Below the pieces are notes generated by a model. The model was given only the letters and a program-made list of their open reading frames with translations. It made no database searches and was not told the origin of the DNA. DNA of 64,000 nucleotides from Alkaliphilus metalliredigens QYMF (GTDB lineage: Bacteria; Bacillota; Clostridia; Peptostreptococcales; Natronincolaceae). Location: positions 3,267,539 to 3,331,538 of the forward strand of contig NC_009633.1 of assembly GCF_000016985.1 (NCBI RefSeq), in the 5' to 3' direction. Of the stretch, positions 45,352-52,924 are shown one piece after another. Position numbers and translations under genes: made by a program. Within the stretch, counting starts at the first letter, position 1, and the number at the start of each line of letters is the position of its first letter.

Positions 45352-45606
45352 TTACTCCTCAACCCCTTTTACATCCCCACAGTAGGGACAGTACCGCCAA
45401 TTTCTATGGATTTCCTTTTGACATGCATGGCATGCCTCCTTTAGCTTTTCGTTACACTCAGGACAAAATTCAAAAGAATTATGCGCTTCATGGTTACATT
45501 TACTACAGGTAACTGACTCCTCTAGCTTTTCATTATTTCCTTTTATATGTTCCACCATAACAAAATATATCAAAATAGATAATATAACACAGATGAGTGT
45601 TGGCAT
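45352..45606 (-). CDS. Membrane-anchored double zinc-ribbon protein
   Basis: 84 residues: a transmembrane helix (about 3-18), then two zinc-ribbon units built from CSKC, CPEC, CHAC and CPYC. It is the first gene of the kinase/sigma54-activator operon and is read from a -24/-12 promoter. A metal-sensing accessory role to the kinase is plausible but inferred. Confidence 0.75.
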   Translation of the reverse strand: MPTLICVILSILIYFVMVEHIKGNNEKLEESVTCSKCNHEAHNSFEFCPECNEKLKEACHACQKEIHRNWRYCPYCGDVKGVEE

Positions 45607-45738
45607 TGTTCATCATTTCCTTTCTCCTACTACTGTAGCATAAGATACAGTAATCGTATCAATTAATACGCTGATTTTATGAAATAATTTCGTTTTTTAT
45701 ACTGTCCTTCATTTTATAAGGCTTTATAAAGTATTATT

Positions 45739-45752
45739 GCAAGTTTGATACC
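45739..45752 (-). promoter_or_regulatory. Sigma54 (-24/-12) promoter before the zinc-ribbon/kinase/activator operon
   Basis: TTGGTATCAAACTTGCAATA on the minus strand, GG-N10-GC. It would make the operon self-activated. Confidence 0.65.
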
Positions 45753-45780
45753 AAAATCGACAAAATTAGTGTCTATTCAA

Positions 45781-45832
45781 TAAAAAAAGCAAAATTAACC
45801 TCCTAATGACAATAGGGAAGTTCATTTTGCTC
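45781..45832 (-). terminator. Terminator of the OmpR-type regulator/kinase operon
   Basis: GGAGCAAAATGAACTTCCC pairs imperfectly with the following GGAGGTTAATTTTGCT arm; TTTTTTTATT follows on the minus strand. Confidence 0.8.
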
Positions 45833-45864
45833 CATGAAGCAGTCTTGCTAGTATCATACACATT

Positions 45865-47268
45865 TTATCGAGGCAAAATGACTGTAAACTTTGTCCCCTT
45901 CTCTTTTTCACTTTCAACAAATATCATGCCTTGATGAGCCTCTACCAGTGATTTAGTAATGGTTAATCCAATTCCAGCCCCACCAGTACTTCTATTTCTT
46001 GATAAATCACTTCGATAAAATCGTTCAAATACATAGGGAATATCTTCATTCTCTATCCCAATTCCATTGTCTATTACGGTTAGGCGTACGCCATCTTTTT
46101 CTTCTTTCAATGATACAGAAACCGTGCCATCATGATCTGTAAATTTCAATGCATTAGATAAGAGGTTGATCACGATCTGTTTCATTTTATCTTGATCTAT
46201 ATCAATATTGATCCCACCTTGAATCTCTCGTTCAAGGGTAATCTGCTTTTGTTTAAATTGATATTCAAATCCATCAAGCACTTCATCAATGACCTTAGAT
46301 ATCTGGGAATTCTCCAATTGCAAATAAATTTGATGTTTTTCGATATCCGTTAAATCCTGTAATTCAGCTACTAGCTTAATCAATCGGTTGACTTCATTTT
46401 TACATATACTTAACTTCTCCTCTGTGGGTTCCCAAATGCCATCACTAATCGCTTCAATATGGCTTTGCAATATGGTCAAAGGCGTTCTCAGCTCATGGGA
46501 AATGTCTGAGGTCAATCGCTTTCGTAATGTCTTCTGTTCCTCTAATGATGTCGCCAAGTGATTAATCGACTGGGAAAGCTGCTGGAGTTCCACAATCTGA
46601 TTATTAATTTCCACCTTTTTATCTAATTTTCCATTCCTTAAATTATTTGCACCTTCTGTAATCAATAAAATTGGTTTAAGAAAGCTCTTGGCTGAATAAA
46701 GTCCTAAGACTAGTGCTACTAATATAGAAATAATGGCTGCATACATAATTGATTTATTCATGCCGCGGGTAAATTCAATATCCCGTTCAGATACCGTAAA
46801 GGGTCCTACATAGCCAATGTCTACACTCCCTATACCTCTATTATCTACTATCAATGGATATGTTTGAACCTGATAATCTTCATCTGTCAGTCCATTATTC
46901 ACCATAGGTGATTGCGTTCGTCCACGCATTCTTTTCATCATTAGGTTATGATTCATCATCATACCTGCTCCCATGGCATGATTCAATATAACCTTCCCGT
47001 CTTCATCTTTAATAAGCAGATCGAATTGATTTAAATAAGGTGAAACTAAGATGTTATCTAATGCATTTTGTGTCCAACCTTCATTTAAACGATACGATTC
47101 CGTGATTAACTGGATGACTTCCTCTAATTGGTTTTCTTGCTCGCTTTTTCTATACTGGTCAAATCGATTAAATAATGTAAAGTTTGTGATAATACTGACT
47201 AACAAAATGGAGAAGATTGTTCCTCCTAATATTAATAGTGTCAGTCGTGTCCTTAGTTTGTTGATCAT
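45865..47268 (-). CDS. HAMP sensor histidine kinase with Met/His-rich outer loop
   Basis: 467 residues: membrane helices at about 10-30 and 165-185 frame an outer domain containing MGAGMMMNHNLMMKRMRG and further Met residues, then HAMP, HisKA (SHELRTPLTIL) and HATPase (NLLSNALKFT, DNGIGIE, GGAGIGLTI). Clustered Met and His suggest Cu(I)/Ag(I) sensing, as in CusS-type kinases; that is inference. Its start overlaps the response regulator gene by 4 nt. Confidence 0.9.
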   Translation of the reverse strand: MINKLRTRLTLLILGGTIFSILLVSIITNFTLFNRFDQYRKSEQENQLEEVIQLITESYRLNEGWTQNALDNILVSPYLNQFDLLIKDEDGKVILNHAMGAGMMMNHNLMMKRMRGRTQSPMVNNGLTDEDYQVQTYPLIVDNRGIGSVDIGYVGPFTVSERDIEFTRGMNKSIMYAAIISILVALVLGLYSAKSFLKPILLITEGANNLRNGKLDKKVEINNQIVELQQLSQSINHLATSLEEQKTLRKRLTSDISHELRTPLTILQSHIEAISDGIWEPTEEKLSICKNEVNRLIKLVAELQDLTDIEKHQIYLQLENSQISKVIDEVLDGFEYQFKQKQITLEREIQGGINIDIDQDKMKQIVINLLSNALKFTDHDGTVSVSLKEEKDGVRLTVIDNGIGIENEDIPYVFERFYRSDLSRNRSTGGAGIGLTITKSLVEAHQGMIFVESEKEKGTKFTVILPR

Positions 47269-47963
47269 GATGACACCTTCACAAACCGATATCCAACACC
47301 ATAGACAGTTACAATGTATTTATAATATTCACACTCAATTTTATGTCTTAAATTCTTAATATGAACATCAATTGTCCGATCATAGCCGACATAATCATAG
47401 CCTAATACCTTTACAACCAATTCATCACGACTAAATACCTTGCCACTATTTTGAATGAAAATAGAAAGTAATTTAAATTCCGTTGCAGTTAATTCCACTA
47501 GTTCATCTTTTTTCCAGGTCTCCATGTCCCTTAGATCAACCTTTAAATCCCCTCCATTTAGCTCAATGAGATGAGCCTTAAGGCCTTCGTTATTGGTTCT
47601 TCTCATTATTGCCCTCACCCTGGCCACAAGTTCTTTGGGACTAAAGGGCTTTGTCATATAATCATCAGCACCTATGTCTAGTCCATAAATCCGATCACTT
47701 TCTTCTACCTTTGCAGTTAACATTAATATTGGAACCTGAGACTGTAGTCTGATCCGTTTGCAAATTTCTTCACCAGACAGATCCGGTAGCATTAAATCTA
47801 ATATGACAAAATCAAATGACTGCTGTTGAAAAATGCTAATAGCCTCTTTACCGTTATGTGTCACAATAGCCTCATATTTTTCATTTTGTAAATATGCTTT
47901 AATGACATCTGCAATGTTTTTTTCGTCTTCTATTATGAGTACCCTTTTCTTATTCGCTTCCAT
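47265..47963 (-). CDS. OmpR-family response regulator
   Basis: 232 residues: receiver with EDE acidic pair, FVILDLMLPD phosphoacceptor, TAK and KPF; winged helix at the C-terminus (VELTATEFKLLSIFIQNSGKVFSRDELV, YDRTIDVHIKNLRHKIE). It is translated just before its kinase and just after the Met-rich secreted protein gene. Tandem 11-bp repeats at 48609-48630 are a fitting binding site. Confidence 0.93.
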   Translation of the reverse strand: MEANKKRVLIIEDEKNIADVIKAYLQNEKYEAIVTHNGKEAISIFQQQSFDFVILDLMLPDLSGEEICKRIRLQSQVPILMLTAKVEESDRIYGLDIGADDYMTKPFSPKELVARVRAIMRRTNNEGLKAHLIELNGGDLKVDLRDMETWKKDELVELTATEFKLLSIFIQNSGKVFSRDELVVKVLGYDYVGYDRTIDVHIKNLRHKIECEYYKYIVTVYGVGYRFVKVSS

Positions 47964-48004
47964 ATCGTCACCTCAACATGAGTGGTTTTCTCCAACAATA
48001 CTAC

Positions 48005-48034
48005 GATGTCCAATATTTTTCAATATTGGACATC
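48005..48034 (-). promoter_or_regulatory. Perfect 13-bp hairpin between the Met-rich gene and the regulator gene
   Basis: GATGTCCAATATT and AATATTGGACATC with a 4-nt loop and no T run. It may be a partial attenuator or a processing/stability element that sets the ratio of secreted protein to regulator. Confidence 0.55.
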
Positions 48035-48058
48035 AGCTAAAAGTATATTATTTAATGA

Positions 48059-48565
48059 TTAAAAGTTTCCCATCATACGTCCCATGCCTCCAGCATGATG
48101 ATTTTTTCCGTTATTCATGGATTGATGCATTTCAAGCATACCTTCTCTACCAATAGACTCCATCATTTGAGCCATATTTCCGTATCCATTTTCATTCATC
48201 AGCTGAAGCATATTATCGTAGTCTTCTTCTGATAAATTGTTCATGCGTTCATTCATTGCTTCAAAATTACCTTCTTCCATATACACCGCCATATCCTCAA
48301 AACCATTTTCTTTCATGATTTCGATCATATTATCATCACCATGACAGCTGGTATTACTCCTTATACCTGTATCTCCTTGCTCTACATTTTTTTGTTCTGC
48401 AATTCCCTGGTCTATAGCTCCTTGGTTCGTAGTTGTTTGTTCTGTAATTGCCACTGGTCTATTTTCTGCTACAAACTCGTTATTACTTTGAGCAAAGGCC
48501 ATTCCTCCTATAGAAGCAACTGTAATTGCTGCAATACTTGTTATAACTATTATCCTTTTCTTCAT
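48059..48565 (-). CDS. Secreted Met/His-rich protein, probable metal binder
   Basis: 168 residues. Signal peptide to about residue 25 (ITVASIGGMAFAQS), a Gln/Thr/Glu-rich linker, one Cys-His pair (TSCHGDD), then a helical domain rich in Met (MIEIMKENGFEDMAVYMEEG, MLQLMNENGYGNMAQMMESI) ending NHHAGGMGRMMGNF. ATG 48565 is 8 nt past GAGAGGAG. It leads the operon with the OmpR regulator and Met-rich sensor, so an outer-surface copper or silver sink is likely. Confidence 0.8.
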   Translation of the reverse strand: MKKRIIVITSIAAITVASIGGMAFAQSNNEFVAENRPVAITEQTTTNQGAIDQGIAEQKNVEQGDTGIRSNTSCHGDDNMIEIMKENGFEDMAVYMEEGNFEAMNERMNNLSEEDYDNMLQLMNENGYGNMAQMMESIGREGMLEMHQSMNNGKNHHAGGMGRMMGNF

Positions 48566-48596
48566 TGTCATTCTCCTCTCGACTTAATATACCCTT

Positions 48597-48630
48597 ATTA
48601 TAACCGTCACTTATGAAGAACTCATGAAGA
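48597..48630 (-). promoter_or_regulatory. Promoter with tandem 11-bp OmpR-type repeats
   Basis: TCTTCATGAGT and TCTTCATAAGT (minus strand, 48620-48630 and 48609-48619) are adjacent direct repeats with one difference. TATAAT lies at 48597-48602; the -35 position falls within the upstream repeat, the layout for an OmpR-family activator. Confidence 0.7.
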
Positions 48631-48721
48631 TTTATATTTTATTATACAATAATTGTTTTTATTTATAGTGTAATGGGACATTTGTTTTATGGATTTTGTG
48701 TTTTTTATTCCGCAAAAAAAT

Positions 48722-48765
48722 TACCTTACTGTGGTTAGCCCCTACTTCAAGTAAATATTAAGGTA
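48722..48765 (-). terminator. Weak terminator after the 35-residue membrane peptide gene
   Basis: TACCTTA and TAAGGTA with a long loop, then TTTTTTT on the minus strand. Confidence 0.4.
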
Positions 48766-48792
48766 TTAGTCAATCTTTCACTCACAAGCATA

Positions 48793-48900
48793 TTATTTAA
48801 TTTTATCTCTTTTTATTACCCGTCGTAAATAATAAAAGAACAATAAAAAACCGATAATGATTCCAATAGCACAAAAAAGCATAATGATGTAACTGGTCAT
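48793..48900 (-). CDS. 35-residue membrane peptide
   Basis: ATG 48900 follows GAGGTGATTGAAA. The product is one hydrophobic helix (MTSYIIMLFCAIGIIIGFLL) followed by a basic tail (RRVIKRDK). A weak terminator follows. Such peptides are often subunits or regulators of membrane complexes; no function can be given. Confidence 0.55.
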   Translation of the reverse strand: MTSYIIMLFCAIGIIIGFLLFFYYLRRVIKRDKIK

Positions 48901-48967
48901 TTTCAATCACCTCTAAACACGTTTTCCCATAGTTTCTCTTTCTGATAAAGAGTCTATTCTCAACGCA

Positions 48968-49006
48968 AAATACCAGTCTTTACATTTTCTGTAAAGGCTG
49001 GTATTT
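48968..49006 (-). terminator. Terminator of the ICMT-like gene
   Basis: AAATACCAG and CTGGTATTT, extended by CTTTACA/TGTAAAG, with a 5-nt loop; it begins 5 bp after the stop. Confidence 0.8.
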
Positions 49007-49010
49007 AAGA

Positions 49011-49661
49011 TCATATCTGTTCTTCACTTACCTTGGTTCTCATTTTAGGAATAAAGGCTGGTACCCTTTCTCTATATTGTAAATATGCTTCTCCAAACTC
49101 AGTGATCATTACTTTTTCTTCTTTCTTTGCTAACCTACTGTACATAATTAATAAACTCGGTGCCATCACTAAAGTGATAATGGTAGGCCATTGAATCAGA
49201 AATCCCAAGATCATCACCATAAAGCCACTATATTGGGGATGCCTTACCAGGCGATAAATACCACCCGTCACCAGTTCTCCATTACCACCATGTATTCCCC
49301 GCCATCCTACAACGATAATCATTAGCCCCGCAAAGATGAAAATATTGCTCAGGGGATGCAATATAGCATACACACTCTGCGAGCCTCCAGCAAAGGCCAC
49401 CCATAAATGCCCGTTCAGGTGAGTAAAAGGGTCTAACACTGGATACCGATTTCCCAAAACAGATGTTAATATATAAATTGTAAGAGGAAATCCAAACATC
49501 TCAGCGAATAATGCCACCATAAATGAAGTGAAGGCACCTAATGTTCTCCAATCTCTCTTCGTTTGAGGTCTAAAGGCTAAATAGACAAATCCCCCAAACA
49601 TAACGATATTAAATAAAACCGATCCCCATAAACCATAGGCATACTGATCTAAAAAATGCAT
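49011..49661 (-). CDS. Isoprenylcysteine carboxyl methyltransferase-like membrane protein
   Basis: 216 residues with five or six membrane helices and the SAM-binding ICMT/PEMT signature near the C-terminus: LVTGGIYRLVRHPQYSGFM, then EEKVMITEFGEAYLQYRERVPAFIP. Bacterial members are found in heavy-metal and thiol-related loci, substrate unknown. A sigma54-type promoter lies about 150 bp upstream. ATG 49661 follows AAGGAGG. Confidence 0.85.
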   Translation of the reverse strand: MHFLDQYAYGLWGSVLFNIVMFGGFVYLAFRPQTKRDWRTLGAFTSFMVALFAEMFGFPLTIYILTSVLGNRYPVLDPFTHLNGHLWVAFAGGSQSVYAILHPLSNIFIFAGLMIIVVGWRGIHGGNGELVTGGIYRLVRHPQYSGFMVMILGFLIQWPTIITLVMAPSLLIMYSRLAKKEEKVMITEFGEAYLQYRERVPAFIPKMRTKVSEEQI

Positions 49662-49812
49662 ATATTCCCTCCTTGTGTCTACCAGTTCTGATTCAGACTT
49701 ATCCTCTATATTTTCAACTTTTGTATCTCACACATTTTCTATGCCCTATAATCCATTAGTTAAACAAAATTGTAATAAATCCGATCTTCCTCCTTCCGAT
49801 TTAAATAATGTT

Positions 49813-49826
49813 GCAATTTTGATGCC
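49813..49826 (-). promoter_or_regulatory. Sigma54 (-24/-12) promoter before the ICMT-like gene
   Basis: TTGGCATCAAAATTGCAAC on the minus strand, GG-N10-GC. Expected start about 140 nt upstream of the gene. Confidence 0.72.
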
Positions 49827-49875
49827 AAAATTATCTTTGATATTTTCCACTTCCTCTTTTTTAAGTATCTAATTA

Positions 49876-50925
49876 TTAGAGGATTTTCAGCGCCCCATAC
49901 TGTCTAGGTCCCCAATAATATGGATCACTCAAACTGTCTATGGCAATTGCCTTTCCTGTAGAGGGAGAATGAATAAATTGATCATCTCCGATATAAATAC
50001 TTCCATGGGAAGGTCCAGACATATACCCTTCAAAAAATACTAAATCACCAGGTTGTAGTTCTTCTCTTGCAATTGGTTTACCAGAATTATATATATCCGA
50101 AGAAACTCGAGGTATGTCAATCCCATTTTCTCGAAAAACATACCAAATAAATCCTGAAGAATCAAATCCTGAAGGAGAAGTCCCTCCCCACTGATAGGGC
50201 ACTCCTGTGAATTTTAAAGCAGTACTAATAATATTTTTTCGTTTCTCCTCTTCTTGTACTTCCTGTATGCTTATCGTCTCATTTGAATCCTTTATCACTT
50301 CTCTTAAAGTACTCCTCTCCTCTTTATCAATCATTTTGATCACCATTATAGACGCTTCAGCCCTCGTTAAAACTTCATTACCTTTAAATTCTCCATCAGG
50401 ATATCCAGAAATCAAGCCTTTCTCATAGGCTTTTAAAACATACTCTGCATATATCTTAGGAATCGTATCATAATCTTTTATGCGCCCAATATATTGGTTA
50501 ATATCCTGAGGGTATGCTTCATCTATAGCACTCATTAATATTTTAGTTGCCTCAAAACGACTAAGCACCTGGTTTAAGTCAGCATTTTTAAATTCACCTT
50601 TATCTACAATCCCTAAAGACTCTGCTTCTGTTATGTAATTCATAGCCCAATTCCCATCTATAGCAACTTCTTGTTTATTGCTTAACGTATTTAATACAAG
50701 AGTTATAAATTCTGCCTTTGTAATTATTCTATCTGGTCTAAATGTTCCATCTTCATATCCGCTGATACTGCCCCTGTCTATAAGCTTTGATACATAACTC
50801 GCAAACCAAGCTGACTCCGGAATATCTGAGAACCTCAAGTTCTCTTGTTCAAGGGCAAATCCATTTATGCTACTCATGGATACAAACATAATGGTCAAAA
50901 AAATACTTAAAATTGTTTTTCTCAT
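49876..50925 (-). CDS. Secreted S-layer-homology/NlpC-P60 protein with Ser in place of the catalytic Cys
   Basis: 349 residues: signal peptide (1-24), three SLH-type repeats (about 32-75, 90-140, 148-195; FSDIPESAWFASYV, GYEDGTFRPDRIITKAEF, GYPDGEF), and an NlpC/P60 domain (about 230-349). In that domain the usual DCSG is DSSG: Ser256 replaces the nucleophilic Cys, while His307 and His319 are kept. It may therefore bind cell-wall peptides without cutting them, or have altered chemistry. ATG 50925 follows AAAGGAG. Confidence 0.88.
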   Translation of the reverse strand: MRKTILSIFLTIMFVSMSSINGFALEQENLRFSDIPESAWFASYVSKLIDRGSISGYEDGTFRPDRIITKAEFITLVLNTLSNKQEVAIDGNWAMNYITEAESLGIVDKGEFKNADLNQVLSRFEATKILMSAIDEAYPQDINQYIGRIKDYDTIPKIYAEYVLKAYEKGLISGYPDGEFKGNEVLTRAEASIMVIKMIDKEERSTLREVIKDSNETISIQEVQEEEKRKNIISTALKFTGVPYQWGGTSPSGFDSSGFIWYVFRENGIDIPRVSSDIYNSGKPIAREELQPGDLVFFEGYMSGPSHGSIYIGDDQFIHSPSTGKAIAIDSLSDPYYWGPRQYGALKIL

Positions 50926-51165
50926 AATATTTTCTCCTTTCGTAAAAAAATCAGTTGTTTTTTATTTACATTGTAGAATATCCCACAACCTAGTATAAGA
51001 TTTCATGCTATATAAGTGATGGATTGTAGGATTTTTCATTGGGATGTGTTGTTGGAGCTATTCATGGGTAAAACCGTATCGTTTATGTTATTTATTGAAA
51101 CTCAACATTTTTAATTTATAACATTGCCTAAATATTCATGATCACACTGTATAAATGAGTTATTG

Positions 51166-51339
51166 CTATTCATTACAGTATTCTCTTAAATAACCAACTA
51201 TTATTTTGTCCAACTGTTGACTTAACGCTAGGTTGTTTCTACTTAAAAGCGCTTCTTTTTCCAGATTGTTGCCCAGCTCTTTCCTTAGTGTATCGATTTC
51301 TTCTCTACTCCGTTTTTCATTCCTTAATGTATTTATCAT
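51166..51339 (-). CDS. Spo0E-like aspartyl-phosphate phosphatase
   Basis: A 57-residue protein: an Arg/Glu-rich helix (MINTLRNEKRSREEIDTLRK) and a second helix with SQQLDKIIVGYLRE, matching the Spo0E signature SxxLDxxIxxY. Such proteins remove phosphate from Spo0A and delay sporulation, so this supports a spore-forming host. GGGTGGGATAGGG precedes the ATG. Confidence 0.75.
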   Translation of the reverse strand: MINTLRNEKRSREEIDTLRKELGNNLEKEALLSRNNLALSQQLDKIIVGYLREYCNE

Positions 51340-51431
51340 CCCTATCCCACCCTATTCCTTTTCAATTAGCTTATTGCATATATTATGCCTTCCTTCTCTC
51401 CATCCCTCGTGCCTGGGCGTTCATCAATGAG

Positions 51432-51710
51432 TTATTCAATAAATTCGATAGTCAATTTCTTAAAATAAAACAACTTTGAAAGATCAATCTTTATTTCTTT
51501 AACTTTCTCAATACCCTTATCAAAGTAAATTATGGTTTTTCCAACTTCAGTTTTTTCAAAGCTAGTTAAATCTTTTGGCGTTCCCAATTCAACTTTCGGT
51601 ATCGGGGCAGCACCACCACAGCAACCTCCCATAATTGATAACATAATCATAATGGATTCATTCTTTTGCAACATATACTCCTCAGCCTCCGCTGTAATTT
51701 GAAATTTCAT
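51432..51710 (-). CDS. CC/Se-motif family protein, intact copy
   Basis: 92 residues, soluble. Residues about 22-37 read MLSIMGGCCGGAAPIP; adjacent Cys residues in GGCCGG define the CC/Se-motif family, whose relatives can have Sec as the second residue. A beta-rich part follows (KTIIYFDKGIEKVKEIKIDL). ATG 51710 follows GGAGGG. Function unknown. A shorter, damaged paralogue lies at 52573-52875 next to arsM. Confidence 0.75.
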   Translation of the reverse strand: MKFQITAEAEEYMLQKNESIMIMLSIMGGCCGGAAPIPKVELGTPKDLTSFEKTEVGKTIIYFDKGIEKVKEIKIDLSKLFYFKKLTIEFIE

Positions 51711-51751
51711 AGTATCCCTCCATCTACGCATTCAGTAAATAAAACAAATTC

Positions 51752-51818
51752 AAAGAAGTTAGGTACCTTTTAAACTATTTAATGATTAAATAGTTTAAAG
51801 TACCCACCCAACTTCTTT
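51752..51818 (-). terminator. Long hairpin terminator
   Basis: AAAGAAGTT/AACTTCTTT and an inner TTTAAACTATTT/AAATAGTTTAAA stem, downstream of the 56-residue membrane protein gene. Confidence 0.75.
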
Positions 51819-51871
51819 AAATTATTAAATCTTAACTTCGTTAACCGCTTGCTTCAATATTCAGCATCTTG

Positions 51872-52042
51872 TTATCGAATAAAATACCATGCAACTCCTA
51901 CAATTGCAATGATCATAAAAATCAGCATCATATTTGAGCCAGTAGTTGACTGTTCAACTTCATGCTTTTCATGAATTTCATGACCTTTATGATTTGTATT
52001 ATTTTGTGGTTTATGATTGTGCCCGCCTCCACAGCATCCCAT
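51872..52042 (-). CDS. His/Cys-rich tail-anchored small protein
   Basis: 56 residues: MGCCGGGHNHKPQNN start with paired Cys, a His-rich middle (HKGHEIHEKHE), and a C-terminal membrane helix (MMLIFMIIAIVGVAWYFI). ATG 52042 follows AAGGAGGG. A metal-chelating role at the membrane is likely. A shared palindrome and a sigma54-type site lie upstream. Confidence 0.65.
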   Translation of the reverse strand: MGCCGGGHNHKPQNNTNHKGHEIHEKHEVEQSTTGSNMMLIFMIIAIVGVAWYFIR

Positions 52043-52093
52043 CTTAATCCCTCCTTCCACTATCTTTATTCTTTAAAAACCTTATAATATAGT

Positions 52094-52119
52094 AAATACT
52101 ACAAGAGTTGTAGCATATT
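52094..52119 (-). promoter_or_regulatory. Shared dyad operator, copy 1
   Basis: AATACTACAA and TTGTAGCATATT around GAG, one of three related copies (others at 53829 and 54510). This copy lies 52 bp upstream of the His/Cys-rich gene. Confidence 0.65.
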
Positions 52120-52484
52120 CAACATTAATATTCACCATTAATTTGACCCTGACTATCATTTCCTTTCTATTTTCATTATCATATTGTTTGTTATCCCATT
52201 CATCTCAACTTGTACAGCCTACACAGCTTAAAAATCCTTCCATCTATTGAAATTTTACTTAGAGCTCATTCTTATATTAAAGCAATTTTCATGCCAGCTT
52301 TTAGTCATATGTTTACAGTTTGCAATCCTAGAATATTGCCATGTAATTCAAATGGTTACATTGCGCTAAATACTGTAGCACATATTCCATAATGTCCAAA
52401 AATAAAATTCGTCTGATGCTATCGCATCGACTCATGGCGTACTTAAATTTAAAACGGGCGTTGTTTAAAATTTCAAGTACTAAA
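52120..52484. other. Intergenic region with sigma54 site
   Basis: No convincing gene. It holds the -24/-12 site at 52282-52295 and a hairpin at about 52445-52474 (AAATTTAAAAC and GTTTAAAATTT arms). Confidence 0.45.
52282..52295 (-). promoter_or_regulatory. Sigma54 (-24/-12) promoter upstream of the His/Cys-rich gene
   Basis: CTGGCATGAAAATTGCTTTA on the minus strand, GG-N10-GC. The leader to the next gene would be about 230 nt and contains the shared dyad. Confidence 0.65.
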
Positions 52485-52488
52485 TAAA

Positions 52489-52517
52489 GGGCTGATGCTT
52501 TAGTAAAGCACCAACCC
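52489..52517 (-). terminator. Terminator of the arsM/CC-motif operon
   Basis: GGGTTGGTGCTTT and AAAGCATCAGCCC with a 3-4 nt loop, then TTTATTT on the minus strand. Confidence 0.8.
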
Positions 52518-52572
52518 AATTTTTACAAATTCAAATTATTATCTTTTCCACTAGTTTACAAATTTGATTAAG

Positions 52573-52875
52573 CTACCTACCCTTTCTTAATTCTTCTGGC
52601 ATTAAAGCTAAGGCTATTGAAACTGTGGTAGTAGTTAGAGCTTCTATTGGAAATTTTGAATAGGACAAAAAGTAATATATTGAATTAAATATTGATGTAA
52701 TTTTTGTTTCATTTAATTTTTTAAAATAAAACAACTTTGAAAGGCCAATATTTACTTCCTTAGCCATTGGTGCGGCACCTCCACAGCAACCACTAATACT
52801 TGATAACATAATCATAATCGCTTGATTTTTTTCTACTATATACGCTTTAGCTTCCGACTCAATTTGAAATTCCAT
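52573..52875 (-). CDS. CC/Se-motif paralogue with internal deletion
   Basis: 100 residues. The N-terminus (MEFQIESEAKAYIVEKNQ, then SGCCGGAAPMA) closely resembles the intact copy at 51432-51710. About 35 residues of the middle are missing: GCCGGAAP is followed almost directly by NIGLSKLFYFKKL. After that the sequence diverges into an unrelated tail. The gene starts 49 bp after arsM with AAAGGAG. It may be decaying or shortened but the CC motif is kept. Confidence 0.6.
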   Translation of the reverse strand: MEFQIESEAKAYIVEKNQAIMIMLSSISGCCGGAAPMAKEVNIGLSKLFYFKKLNETKITSIFNSIYYFLSYSKFPIEALTTTTVSIALALMPEELRKGR

Positions 52876-52924
52876 AGCTTATCTCCTTTGAAATTTAGTT
52901 CTATTTGTCAGTTACATAGTAATA

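Noticed and set aside
52328-52519. 63-codon open frame on the minus strand between the His/Cys-rich and CC-motif genes
   Set aside because: It begins inside a terminator hairpin, has no ribosome-binding site and overlaps a sigma54 spacer region; no coding character.
52573-52875. UGA-encoded Sec in the CC/Se-motif paralogue
   Set aside because: Both positions of the motif are Cys codons in both copies; the frame has no internal UGA.
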